NCBI GenBank assembly: GCA_001600175.1
Contig: BCJC01000003.1
Span: 1-64,000 of the forward strand
Reading direction: 5' to 3'
DNA: 64,000 nt
DNA from: Erythrobasidium yunnanense
Lineage: Eukaryota; Basidiomycota; Cystobasidiomycetes; Erythrobasidiales; Erythrobasidiaceae
Shown: one piece after another, positions 32,918-43,148 of the stretch
Numbering within the stretch: the stretch's first letter is position 1
Layout: each line of letters begins with the position of its first letter
Notes under the pieces: generated by a model
Databases searched by the model: none
What the model was told of the DNA's origin: nothing
What the model saw: the letters and a program-made list of their open reading frames with translations, nothing else
Made by a program: the position numbers and the translations under genes

Positions 32918-33296
32918 TCATGATGACTTGGCTTCTTGTTCCCCTGATGAAGTCGAGGCCGGCGGTGGTGTTGGATCATTCTTGGACCGCGGATCAAAGG
33001 CTTTCCTGAAAATACCAACACTGGACATCAGTTCCCGTATACTAATCACTAAATGAGCGTGGAAAGGGACACTACTTGAATTTGTCACGCTTGCGGTCTT
33101 CAACGCTTTCTCCTTCTTCTGCAGTAAGGACTTCTTTCGAGCTTGCAGAGCCCTGTATATGAGCACGAACGTATGAGCGAATAGAGACTTGGGAAGCGAA
33201 AGCTTGAGGTTGTGGACGTACCGTGCCCTTCAGAGCTTGGGAGAATCCGCGCGTTTCAGAAGTCGAGGTCAGACGATGGCCTTGCGAGGACGACAT
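32918..33296 (-). CDS. Small unrecognised protein
   Basis: About 84 residues in three exons: MSSSQGHRLTSTSETRGFSQ first, a middle exon rich in Glu/Asp/Lys (SKEVLTAEEGESVEDRKRDK), and a last exon VGIFRKAFDPRSKNDPTPPP ending in a Ser/Glu-rich tail. The first intron (donor gtacgt, acceptor tatacag) is 66 nt, so it can also be read through in frame. I recognise no domain, signal peptide or membrane segment. Both splice junctions have good consensus and keep the frame, which is the main reason to call it real. Confidence 0.55.
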
Positions 33297-33654
33297 GATG
33301 ATAGGCTGAAAAATGTCGCACAACAAATGTGAGTGGCAAGAAGCAGGAAGCGAGAGCAACGCCAGAAGTTGAGCTCCTCGCTGATATCAGCGGGTGGGAA
33401 AAAGGCACGTCATGCTCGTGATTTCGCGTAATAGGGTCTCGAGATCCAGGAACAGGTTCACAAATGGCACGCAAGACGCGACGCAAGAGCAGAAACTCCG
33501 TTGCTGGTAGTTAGCAAGAACGTCTTGGAGTCAGAGTCGTGTTGAGGGTTCAGTAAGAGCTGTACAGTAAGGTTAACGATTGTCCGTGGGATAGGGATTT
33601 TCACGAGGGAGCGTATAATTTTCAACGAGATGTATATACGACCGCCTCAGGATG
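33297..33654. other. Intergenic region
   Basis: 358 bp between two minus-strand genes; it presumably contains the promoter of the small protein at 32918-33296. Nothing else seen. Confidence 0.4.
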
Positions 33655-34275
33655 CTAGAAACCCCATCGCCGTGCCCGTTTTTCCCTCTTCTGGAGCATG
33701 AGCGCAATTTCCTCCTCGTTCATCTTGCTCCCTTTCACGACTATTTCTCTGCCTTCTCTCCACACTTCTGCATACTTCGGAAATGCTTGTCCCTCGTATA
33801 TCGGCTTCCCATTTTTGTCTAGCAATGGGTATTTGGCTTCTTTTGCCAGTGCGAGACCGTGAGTATAGTTCAAGCTCTTGCGATGAGTAGGAGGAAGTTC
33901 ATAGTATCGAGGATGGACGACCTGCCCATCCGGAAGCGTGATGGGTGAATCGGCTTTGCGAACATAGTTCTGCATGAGCGTGATTGTCCCTCCGAGCTTG
34001 TAAGGCTTGACTTGAGGCTTGCAAACGGGTTTAGGCTTGACTGACGGTGCTCGGCCTGAAGTAGTAGGCGGAGTTTGAGGTAGGTTGGCTTGGCTTGCTG
34101 CTGCGTGCGGCGATGTACGGCGACCGCTCTGCGTGCTTTGCAATAGCTTCGCCGATGACACATTGCCTTCATGAGTACCTTGACTGGTGTCCGATGCGGG
34201 TGCGGTTTTAGGAGAAGGCGTCCGTGCCTGTCGAGGCGGATCTATGTACAGCAGTGCAGACCAGTTGCCAGCCAT
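33655..34275 (-). CDS. Unrecognised basic protein, 206 residues
   Basis: A single exon. Residues 1-85 are Ser/Thr/Pro-rich and look disordered. The second half is more ordered: GGTITLMQNYVRKADSPITL, then DGQVVHPRYYELPPTHRKSL, EGQAFPKYAEVWREGREIVV, and a Lys/Arg-rich end EIALMLQKREKRARRWGF. No membrane segment or catalytic motif. I do not recognise the family; the terminal helix with clustered Arg/Lys suggests nucleic-acid or ribosome contact, but this is inference. It lies 188 bp upstream of the stop of the adenylyltransferase gene on the same strand. Confidence 0.65.
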   Translation of the reverse strand: MAGNWSALLYIDPPRQARTPSPKTAPASDTSQGTHEGNVSSAKLLQSTQSGRRTSPHAAASQANLPQTPPTTSGRAPSVKPKPVCKPQVKPYKLGGTITLMQNYVRKADSPITLPDGQVVHPRYYELPPTHRKSLNYTHGLALAKEAKYPLLDKNGKPIYEGQAFPKYAEVWREGREIVVKGSKMNEEEIALMLQKREKRARRWGF

Positions 34276-34463
34276 AGCTCAGGCACCACACGTAGGTTGA
34301 GGACAAGGAGAAGCTGTAAGATGCCGCCAGAGTCTGCAGGATTTGCTGGAATGTCGAACCAGCGGCGGTGTCTGCTTCGAAAGGGACACCATCTGCGGAA
34401 TTTTGCTGTGGAAATGTGTGACCTTCCACGAGAGTACACGTTCCAGGTAGCTCATGATCTCCT

Positions 34464-35583
34464 TCACTTCGATACTCTCTTCTCCGCTTCCATCCGTTTT
34501 CTCAGTCTCGCCCGGATGGCAGTACTGCCCATCTTGCTTTGCATCATATCTTCCTTGCTGATATCCGATCCAAGGACACTTTCTGCAGAAATGACCTTGA
34601 TGACGAACAGCTTGAGTGAGGAGAGACCTTTTTGCAATCTGATTTCGGCGACTGTCGATTTAGGAAAGCTCAGCAGAGGTAGCGTCGAATGATGCGGGAG
34701 ATGGCACGTACTGGATGCAGCACCTTTTCGCGTCTCTTCGCTCACTAGAACGCCTTGAACATCTGGATCATGTGCAGTCGGGCCATACACGTCTTGTAAA
34801 GCAGGGGTATCGTGTTGCAGTTGCGGGCAGACGAGGGATAAGAAGCTTCGTACAGCTTCTGTGCGTTGGTTTCTGGATACTATGATTTAGCTGGAGATAT
34901 TAGTGCTTGAACAGCTGGGATGACCTACAGGCTTTCCAGTAAGTCGCGATCTGACTTATTGCCGAGCAGCACATCATCTGAAGGGGTGACTGTCAGCGAT
35001 CTATCTGGCATACCTAGGACGGATACCACTTACCAGTCACACCGACAATGACTCTCCGCTGGGCAATCCAGCAAGCCATGGTGAGGAGGATCTGGTGACC
35101 AGCATGTAGATGATCAAAGGTCCCGCCCAAAGCAACAGTTCCCATATAGGTTTCGTTAGGTGCTTGAGTCTCTAAAAGAGATGTATCGCTGCTCTCCTTG
35201 TCGGTCGCGCTGGCTAGGGCGGTCCAGCCATATCTTTCTCGCGCTTCTTGCAGTGCAGTATCACTTGTAACTCTTAATAGTACATCATTCTCTCCCCGAA
35301 GCTCCTCAATGACGATGTCGACCCCGACGTCTTCGCTAAGAGCTGACCCGGCCAAGACGTACGTCTTGCTTAGGAATGTCTGCACATCATCAAACGAAGC
35401 TTGTCGTGCTGCTCCTAGTGCTTTCCAAAGCGGTGTCGAGGGTAGATAGATCAATAGCCGTTTCTGGGCGCTCGAAGCGGCTTTCGCGACTTGCTCTTTG
35501 ACATCTTCAGGTAGAGAGCGTAATGAGCTTGATGAGTGCAGTTCTAGCATCAGAACAGAGTCGTAGCGCGATAATTCAGACAT
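34464..35583 (-). CDS. CAB4: Pantetheine-phosphate adenylyltransferase (CoA synthesis)
   Basis: Transfers AMP from ATP to 4'-phosphopantetheine to make dephospho-CoA, the fourth step of CoA synthesis. About 310 residues, four exons. The N-terminal ~140 residues are divergent, as in yeast Cab4. The nucleotidyltransferase core follows: ALGGTFDHLHAGHQILLTMA with the (T/H)xGH motif, then VGVTGDDVLLGNKSDRDLLE across an intron, DVYGPTAHDPDVQGVLVSEE, and the C-terminal SKMGSTAIRARLRKR corresponding to the ISSTxIR segment. No dephospho-CoA kinase P-loop is fused to it, so this is the monofunctional fungal type. Confidence 0.88.
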
Positions 35584-35958
35584 GCTTGCAAAGAATAGTC
35601 AGAAGCCAAGGTGTAATCAGTGTTTGGCGCGAGGAAGCGGAAGTGCAAGAATGAAAGATTGATATTCCGTTGAAAGAGCACATTAGGACTAATGCAGAAC
35701 TTAGCAGCATCTATAAGCTACACGTAGAAAAGAGAAGGAAAAATAACGCTCTAACTGAACTTGAGGCACCACGAAACAGAAACTACAAACTGACTTTGTA
35801 ATGCAGCGGCACGTAAGAGCATGCGTAACGAGCGAGGAACGATGGAATGCGAACGGATAGTTTGCGCGGTGCATTGAACGAGTGTATACCGTGAAGAAAT
35901 GGAAAAATGACTTTGCGTTGATGGACGAACTCTGTCGTTGAACTGCTTGCTTGCTGTT
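35584..35958. other. Intergenic region
   Basis: 375 bp between the adenylyltransferase start and the phosphatase stop. No gene, RNA or repeat recognised. Confidence 0.4.
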
Positions 35959-38157
35959 TCACGTATGGAGGACTTCTGCAGCACTGACTTCAGTCGCCAA
36001 GGTAGATAGCCAGTTGACATATTGCAGGATGAAGTGGACCTGGAGCGGCGTCTCTATAGCTTTTGCAGATCTCCGCTTGCGGATGATCTCTATAACTGTT
36101 TCGGTGATGCGCATTTCGCCCTCGACGCTTAGACCCGCAGGGTCGTGTATGTTCTTGACGGATCCTAGGAGACCGAGCTTGATCATCCAGGAGCAGGCAA
36201 AGAGACCGGCTCTTCCAACTCCACCGCGGCAATGTACGAGAGCAGAGTGTCCTCGGAGGGTGTACTTCCGGATAAGGTATGATAGATGCGCATCTAGCTG
36301 TTCGGGAGACGCAGGTGCAAAGCCTTCTGCCATAGGGAGTCTGCCAAAGGATCGTTAAGGAACAGCTGTGAGTGGAAGTGAAGTGATTTAGACTTACCTT
36401 ATGACTTCGATGCCTAGATCTTTAGCAACTCTCTGGTATTCCTCCCAAGGCGCTCCTAAGAAGTTCATCTCCTCATTATCCAGACAGCAGACCACGACTC
36501 GAATATCTGACAGTTCCATAACCCTTCTGAAATCCAGCTCGATATCTCTACAGATAGGTGATCGTGCATTGATGGTCTGTAAGATAGCGTTTTGATAGAC
36601 AGTATTGCCGGAGCGAGGGTCATTCGCAGGTCCAGGCTTGCAAACTTCTGGCAAGCCGAGATGCTGCAGATGAGCTTCGGAAAGCCGGACTTTCTTGCCT
36701 GGACAGGACGACAGAACGAGGTTGCCTAGCTTGACTGGCGCCATGCCATCTGCATCTGAAGTGTTGTTATTTGCCAGAGAGTGAGAGACTGGAAGAGTGA
36801 GGTTGAACAGAGCTTGCGAGGCGTTTGGTCCAGTCAGCAAATGCAAGTCTCCTGAAGGCTTGATGACAAAAGGCTTGTCCAGCTTGTTTTGCATGGTGAT
36901 GGGCTTTGTGCTGGCTTTATCTGGACTGGCAGGGCGTGACTGCGACCGAGGAGGAACGTTGATGTTGGCAAATCGACTTTTGCCCAGAGGGCTTCTCGAC
37001 AGGTCGGATTCCGCCGGGCCTGGATCTGCCATCAGGATCTTCTGGCCATATACGGGTAGCAGCTCGACCGGTATTATAGGCGATACACTCATGGGATGTG
37101 AGAGAGATGTCTTCACTCCCGCTAGAGAGGGATGACTATAGTCGTATCGGCCTGTAGGTGCGGCAGGTGCTGAAGAGACGGATCGCGACATAGATGAGCT
37201 CATGGAGGTCGAGGCGGACGTGGACGATGTTGAAGTGGATGTGCGTGCAGACATAGTCAGACTAGCGGGAATAGCAGTTATTGTAGGTCGAGCTATGCCT
37301 AAACCTTGTAGCGCCCGCTGCGCAGGAGACAAGGTTTTAGGGGAAGTATGACTGGTAGCCTTACTCCTGGGAGAGGCAGGAATAGCAGCGTTATCCTCCA
37401 TTGCATCCATCAGACGTTCGCTCAACTCCCTCTCCACCATGTGCTCTTTCTCTGACTTTGGCAGCAGAGGCGAATCATTCTGCATATTACTAATTTGCCG
37501 CAGCTCCGCAGATGTGTAGTTGACGGGCCGGTCCAGGGAGTCTGGCGGGGTGACCGGTCCGAGCGATTCTCGTCGAAGGCTGATGTTCCCTTCCAGATCA
37601 TCGTTGAAGGTCATGTCCCTCAATGAGCTCGAGCTGCCGACAGACGCCATGCTGAGAGCAGGTGTAGAGAGTGCGACGGCCGTCAAGGCTGGTGACGGCG
37701 CCAGGCCGCTGCTCTGACTCAAGGAGGTTCCCGAAGCAGACCGCTTCTGCGGACTGACAGCGGTATACGATGCTTCAGCATGAGGGTTCTCGCCTTCTTC
37801 TTCGGTATATGTACGATGAAGTTGAGGAGCTGAGGTTTCGAGGGAAGTGGGAGGTGAACCATCCAAGGCGCGTGTTCCATGGACCTGCTCACTGGTTTTG
37901 CGATGTAGATTGGGTTTGCGGACATGCTCCTCGTGAGCTGAAGTCATCCGTAGTAGAGCTTGAGCTGCCAGTTCTGCTTCCTTTGACAGCTTGTTGCCAA
38001 CAGCAACGGGAACCGTAGAGGCTGGCATGCGTGAAACTTTGCCTGCTCCATTGTACTTCGCATGGTACTGTGGGATAGGAGGAACGGGTACTCGGCTTGT
38101 TGGTGCTTTGCCCACGGCGAGAGGAGGGGGCATAGGTTGCAGTACGCCCCGTTTCAT
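35959..38157 (-). CDS. Dual-specificity protein phosphatase with long disordered N-terminus
   Basis: The C-terminal ~170 residues form a cysteine-dependent phosphatase: ELSDIRVVVCCLDNEEMNFL, then VAKDLGIEVIRLPMAEGFAP, and the signature ALVHCRGGVGRAGLFACSW (HCx5R), preceded by an Asp/Glu-poor loop. The catalytic Cys and Arg are present; the residue after Arg is Ala, not Ser/Thr. Layout and the GVGRAG loop recall CDKN3-like phosphatases. The N-terminal ~480 residues are Ser/Thr/Pro-rich, with many SP/TP sites. One clear intron splits the domain (donor gtaagtc, acceptor ttggcag). The ATG at 38157 is the minimum start; an in-frame exon upstream (to about 38335) suggests the true start is further left on the minus strand. 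Confidence 0.75.
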
Positions 38158-38230
38158 CTTGTTATAGTCGGATTGGCTGCGGTTCACTGAACGATCAGTT
38201 TCACGCATGATGCAGGAGATGAGGATGCTA

Positions 38231-39040
38231 CTCACTGATGCTGTGACGCGAGCCTGCACATTGCAGCCTCTACCGCCTGGACATCCATCCTTGCGGACTT
38301 GGTTGAGTTCTCGTTTCGGTATGATGCAGAGTGTATGTCTTGCTTCAAACTTCGAGTACTCTGACCTCGTCGCATACGCGGACCAGCGCAAGAATGAAGT
38401 CTAGCACTAAGACGCCGCTAGTCTGAAGCGTCAAATCCCCTCTCTCGACTGAGTGCACGCGATAGGTCCAGTATCCAGAATTGATGCTTCCCAAAATGAC
38501 AGGGTATGGTTGGAAGCACTGGCGAATCCAGTCGGGCGAACCTCTGCGAGGTCCTGGCTCGAGCAGGAGTAGCGAAGCCGGCGCTGAAATATACGGGGAG
38601 GGAAGCACTGAGATGGCTGAAGAGTCGGGAAGGACTAGAGAACGCGCAGACTGACCTTTTGCGAGCGCTTGAAACGCAGGCGTAAAAGGGGGAGAAATAA
38701 GCTTGAGCTCCTCGCTCTTGGGCTGCCAAAGGGATCCAATCCGGATGGGTAGACCTCGCGACGTGACTGAGCAGAGATGTGCGAGAGTATCTAATCTGTC
38801 TTCATCTTGGTTGATCTCGATAGTTTCGTGCAAAGTCAACCTTTGAATATTCGACGATGCGAGCTTCAGGACCTTGCACTCGAATTTGGGAAAGCAATGA
38901 CGCGCGTCTCGAACGTAGCGAAAGCAAACGCAGACAGTAAACACATACAGCGAAAGCCAATCAGACTCAGTAAGCGATACTGTGCTCTCAAGGTCACGTG
39001 CGCAGATGATGCTGCAAAGTCTGCAGCCAGAGATGTGCAT
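38231..39040 (-). CDS. Coding segment upstream of the phosphatase: its N-terminus or a separate gene
   Basis: An open frame of 231 codons (39040 to a TGA at 38345) overlaps, in another frame, an exon that splices (donor gtgagtag near 38240) to the phosphatase at 38190. The frame includes LTLHETIEINQDEDRLDTLA, then LPIRIGSLWQPKSEELKLIS and SGYWTYRVHSVERGDLTLQT. I recognise no domain. Its ATG is only 30 nt after the stop of the upstream gene on the same strand. A short intron ending GAAGCAAG near 38340 would join it to the phosphatase, giving a protein of about 900 residues; otherwise it is a separate small gene. I favour one gene but cannot prove it. Confidence 0.5.
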
Positions 39041-39070
39041 TGCACTGGTAACAACGTAAGATACACATTC

Positions 39071-40836
39071 TTACGGTGTCGCACCCTCTGATGCTGCGGC
39101 CCTCTGCTGAATGAGCTCGTCAAGAGTAGCCAGCTCTATCGGTGCTCTCTGTTTCCGCTTGCTCGGAGTCCTGGCTACTTTACTCAACGCACTTGAGCTT
39201 GCTTTGCCCGCGACTTCATCGATAGCCTCAGATAGCATATCGCTATTGTCCTTGGCCGGCTTCAGCTTGGGACGATGTGCTCTTTCTCTCCTCTCCCTCA
39301 CGTACGGAGGCAGCTCGTCGCGCTCGCTTAGTCTAGATGGACGAGTATCTTGACTTGAGAACTGCGAGCCAGCATATAGACGAGGCTGTCCAAAGCTGTT
39401 TGCGAGCGCATTGACGTCCGACATCCCTTCCGTTCCTGCTTTCTCGCGTCTCCGTATAGCTTCCTCGATTGCATCCTCTCTCTTCATTGCTTCACTGTTT
39501 CGTTCTCGATGCTGAACAACCAGCTCCTCAATGCGAGCGAGAGCTTTCCGCTGAGGAGAGCTGAAGAACATGTGCTTTTCTATACGGCGCTCACGCTCCG
39601 CAGACTCTTTCGAAGCTGGCCCACGTATTCGAGATGTGATCTCGAACAGGTTTTCCGAATCTTCTGCTGCAGCCATGCTCGCCTCTACTGCTTCTGTGGC
39701 ACGCATAGCATCAGCATTGAGTGCGTCGCTGATATTGCTGACTATTTCGATTATGGCGAAGCTATGTGCGACTGCGCCGCGCTCCATCTCTTCTAACAGA
39801 GCCAGGCATCCTTCGACATCTCCCCAAACTTCCCACCGCGTCCGCATAGCTGCTGCATAGACTGCTGCTGTACAGCCATGCAAGTACGAAGCAGGAGAGT
39901 GAGAGCTTGCTATACGTAGAGGAAGTGTAGAGGCGTGAGGAGCTGTGTGACGGAGAACATCGGTAATATCTTTGAGGAGGAAGGAGTAGAGATCTAGACT
40001 TTTGGGTGAGGGTGGTTGGGAGGTGCTTGTGATCTTGTTGATCAATGCTTCTGGATTGTCAGGCGAGAACAGCCTATCGTTCATCCAGTTGATGGCATCG
40101 ACGCCGTTTGACAGGGCTCGCATCTCCTCCCGCAGCCTCGCTGACAACCTCCGGTCGTTGTAGTCGTTCTGCATTTGCGTCTGTTCAAAGTCCAGTAGCT
40201 GAGAAGGTGGTGTTGCTTCCGGTTCTTCGGTCTTTGTTGGTGATGTCTGTGCTTGGTCCGCTCGCAAGTCTCCCTTCGCATCGATAGCATCGAGCAGCTG
40301 CTTCCACTTGATTCCAAACGCAGTAGCAGGCTTTCCACCTGGTGTATCCTCGCTTTGTTGCAAAGGATTATGCTTCGGCTCGAAGAAAAAGTTCATCGAC
40401 TCTTTGAAGGTTTCTAGATCTGCAGGATTGAGTCCCTGTGACCTGGGCGCTACTCTGCCAGCAGTTCTAGCAGATGAAGGGCCTCTTGAAGCTGGAAACC
40501 TGCTGCTTGCCTTGCCACTACTATTCGCAGGATAGCCAGCCAGAGGTAGACCGCGAAATAGAGCATCGTAAGCTGACACGTTTGCTGAAGCGCTGTGTGC
40601 AGGACTGTATAAAGATTGTTCAAATGGGCATTTGACTTTCTTGACAGATGCTTGCTTTCCCACTTACCTATGATCTTGGGAAATTCTGCACGACGAGGAG
40701 AACGCGCAGGTGCATCGCACAGAGGCTGAAGAATTGCCTGATTTGCTGAGAGACGCAAGATTCTGCCGCACGCTGGACCGGCTCGATTGAAGCATAACAC
40801 GAATAAGTTGTAAAGCAAGGCCAAGCGATCCGTCAT
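39071..40836 (-). CDS. Mtf2-like mitochondrial gene-expression factor
   Basis: Yeast Mtf2/Nam1 supports mitochondrial RNA processing and translation. This protein has about 555 residues in two exons. Exon 1 starts MTDRLALLYNLFVLCFNRAG and is Arg/Ala/Leu-rich, a plausible matrix-targeting presequence. The core holds NVSAYDALFRGLPLAGYPAN and the Mtf2-type block SPASYLHGCTAAVYAAAMRT, then RWEVWGDVEGCLALLEEMER. The C-terminal part is charged and probably coiled, with ERRIEKHMFFSSPQRKALAR. The acceptor that keeps the frame is GCGCTTCAG, not the nearer ACAG sites. The family match rests on one block, so the name is tentative. Confidence 0.7.
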
Positions 40837-41170
40837 CGACTCGCCTGGCCTGCTTTCAATCGATCTACGTAGTTGAATGCTTTATACGTACTCTGCCCAT
40901 CGGCATGGTGTCTGCACACCGATACCATCCCTCATCAAAGCTCGCTGTCGAATAGCTAATTATATCATGGACACCTCGAAAGACAGATGAAATCGACGCT
41001 GTGTGCTGTCTGAGATTGTAATTCATACTATGGTATTGTTACATAGATTACTACCGAACAAAGAGATATCACTGACTTCTGGCAAGACTGACCGGGCCGA
41101 CTAACGTAAAATATATTACTTCACATCCCAGATCGCCCAACGGGCTGCATCTCAGGTGGGTTTCTCCAGA
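40837..41170. other. Intergenic region
   Basis: 334 bp between the Mtf2-like start and the secreted-protein stop; it contains the Mtf2-like promoter. Nothing else recognised. Confidence 0.4.
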
Positions 41171-42532
41171 TTATCCGAGACTAGGCAGAGCTCCCGTGGG
41201 CAGGGGTGCAGCTCCGGCGCTCACGCCTCCATTGCTTGATGTAGCAGCTGATGTTACCGATCCACCGCCAGAAACGCTGCCACCGATACCTCCTCCGAAG
41301 CCAGTACTAGTCACCAGAGGCGCACCAGCAGTGGCCGATCCGCTTGCGCTGGAAGGTCTGAGGCTAGCAGGCGTATAAGGCTCGGCAGTAAAGGTAGTTG
41401 GGCCACCGGGAAGGCCAGTATACGTTCGTGTGAAGGTATAGGTCACATCATCTGAGATTAAACTGCCATAAGCAACGACGCAGCTACCGGTTCCATTGCT
41501 GGCCGTCTGCTCGCAGTCGTAGAAGTCTAATCAGGAGAAAACAAGTCAGCGCTCCGGCCTTGCTGGAGTCTCAGACAATGCTAAACTTACCAAGATTGTC
41601 GCCGTATCTGTCGACATATAGAGCTTCGGATGGCTGGACTACAACGAGTTCTACGGAAGCAAATGCAGGTAAGCTTACCCGCCCACCGCGCAGACGTTAA
41701 GTCCCTTACCAGTGATCGTACCAGTAGATACCGTCTGTGATGCCGAGTTAGTATAGTATGCAGGACCAACTGCTACTACGGTGGTATTGGGTCCGCCTAC
41801 GCACAGCACCGTCAGACCCGTCAGATCCGGCTTGGAATCAAGGATACACACCAGTTCCAACGATCTCATAAGACTTCGTGAGTGCTAGATCCTCAGGTTG
41901 CCTGCGATGCAATATTGGTTCTTAGCATGACAGGCTTCCTCTTCAGCCCGAACACATACCAGAACGTCAAAGTAACTGGACCAGTTGCTCTAGCTGCAGC
42001 GCCAGAGCCAGTAGCACTACCTGATGAGGAAGCGGCCGAAGAACCCGCAGAACTGGAGCTTCCAGGAGACACTGATGAGCAGCTGCAAGGTGCGCAAGAT
42101 CAGCAAAAAATACCTTATTATAAGAGACTTACGATTGTGCAAAAGTCTCGAGACTACTGATCTGTGCCTCCGTAAGAGAGGAGCGGGCGCACTCCAGGCA
42201 GGTCCCGACATTCGATACGAAGTTGGGAGCTACACATGCGCAGCTCTCTGGGAGATGATCCAGCAGGGTTCAGCGCCAAATGCAACCTATCGGTATTGTT
42301 TGGGATACCGTACGTAAAGCCTCAAGACTGGTCGTTGGGCAGGCGGCTACGACCGACGATATGTCGGAGCATGCAGTGAGACAGGCTTCCACAAGATGCG
42401 ATAAGCGAGCCAGTCTACGAAACGAGATCAACCCCAGTCCTTACCTGAAGAAGCAGACTGCGGCAGAGGAGCCGCCAGTACGCCGGAGTATGCTACAGCT
42501 GCTAAGACAGCCAGACTCTTCGAGATCATCAT
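41171..42532 (-). CDS. Secreted protein with CFEM-like eight-cysteine domain
   Basis: About 330 residues in seven exons. A signal peptide opens it (MMISKSLAVLAAVAYSGVLA, cleavage near APLPQ). A domain with eight cysteines spaced C-x3-C-x9-C-x10-C-x-C-x11-C-x2-C-x19-C follows, close to the CFEM pattern, though the usual Asp before the fourth Cys is Glu. Then come a Ser/Gly-rich linker and a Thr/Val-rich region (GPNTTVVAVGPAYYTNSASQ, YVDRYGDNLDFYDCEQTASN) that looks beta-rich, and a Gly/Ser/Ala-rich tail. CFEM proteins act in haem uptake, adhesion or virulence. No strongly hydrophobic GPI tail is visible, so it may be soluble or wall-bound. Splice sites were placed to keep the frame. Confidence 0.7.
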
Positions 42533-43148
42533 GGTAAAGGATGAAAGTAGGTGCAACGAAGGAGAACAGACAGGAGAAAGAGAGATGGAGAGGAGAGGTA
42601 GGAACAGTTGGAGGAACAGAACGTGCGGGGCTGTACGGGAAAGCTTGATCCACCCATATCATCTGCATCACTGCCGGGCTGCATTGCCAAGCCATACTTG
42701 CTAAAATCAGCTTTCCCGACCGTCGGCCCACAACGAAGAAGGCACAGGGTCGGCATCTCAGATGATACAGAAAAGTCGCTGTGCCCGCGCCCAGACGCTC
42801 GGATAAACATGGGATGCTTCATATGATATAGGTGTATGCTACTTCCAGAGCAACCACCGCTTTCTATGGCCTTTTCGACGTCCCGCAATACGGTGGCTCC
42901 TATTTGATCGAGCACTTTACACGTGCCCTGGAGATAGACTTTCTGTTGTGTAGAAGCTAACCAGCTATGGGAGAAGCTCATACATACATCCAGAAGGCTG
43001 TATGTTGGTATAGGTAGCAGAAAGCGTCTGCGAGTGACACCGGACGAATCTCCATTACGGAGAAGTGTGAAAGCTCTCATGATGTCTTTCTTTTTGCGAC
43101 GCATAGCCATCATGTTGCGAGTATCTATCATGGATAAAGCAAGCTTCA
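42533..43148. promoter_or_regulatory. Divergent promoter region
   Basis: 616 bp between the CFEM-like gene (minus) and the membrane-protein gene (plus). No gene recognised. The first exon of the membrane protein is uncertain and could begin within it. Confidence 0.4.
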
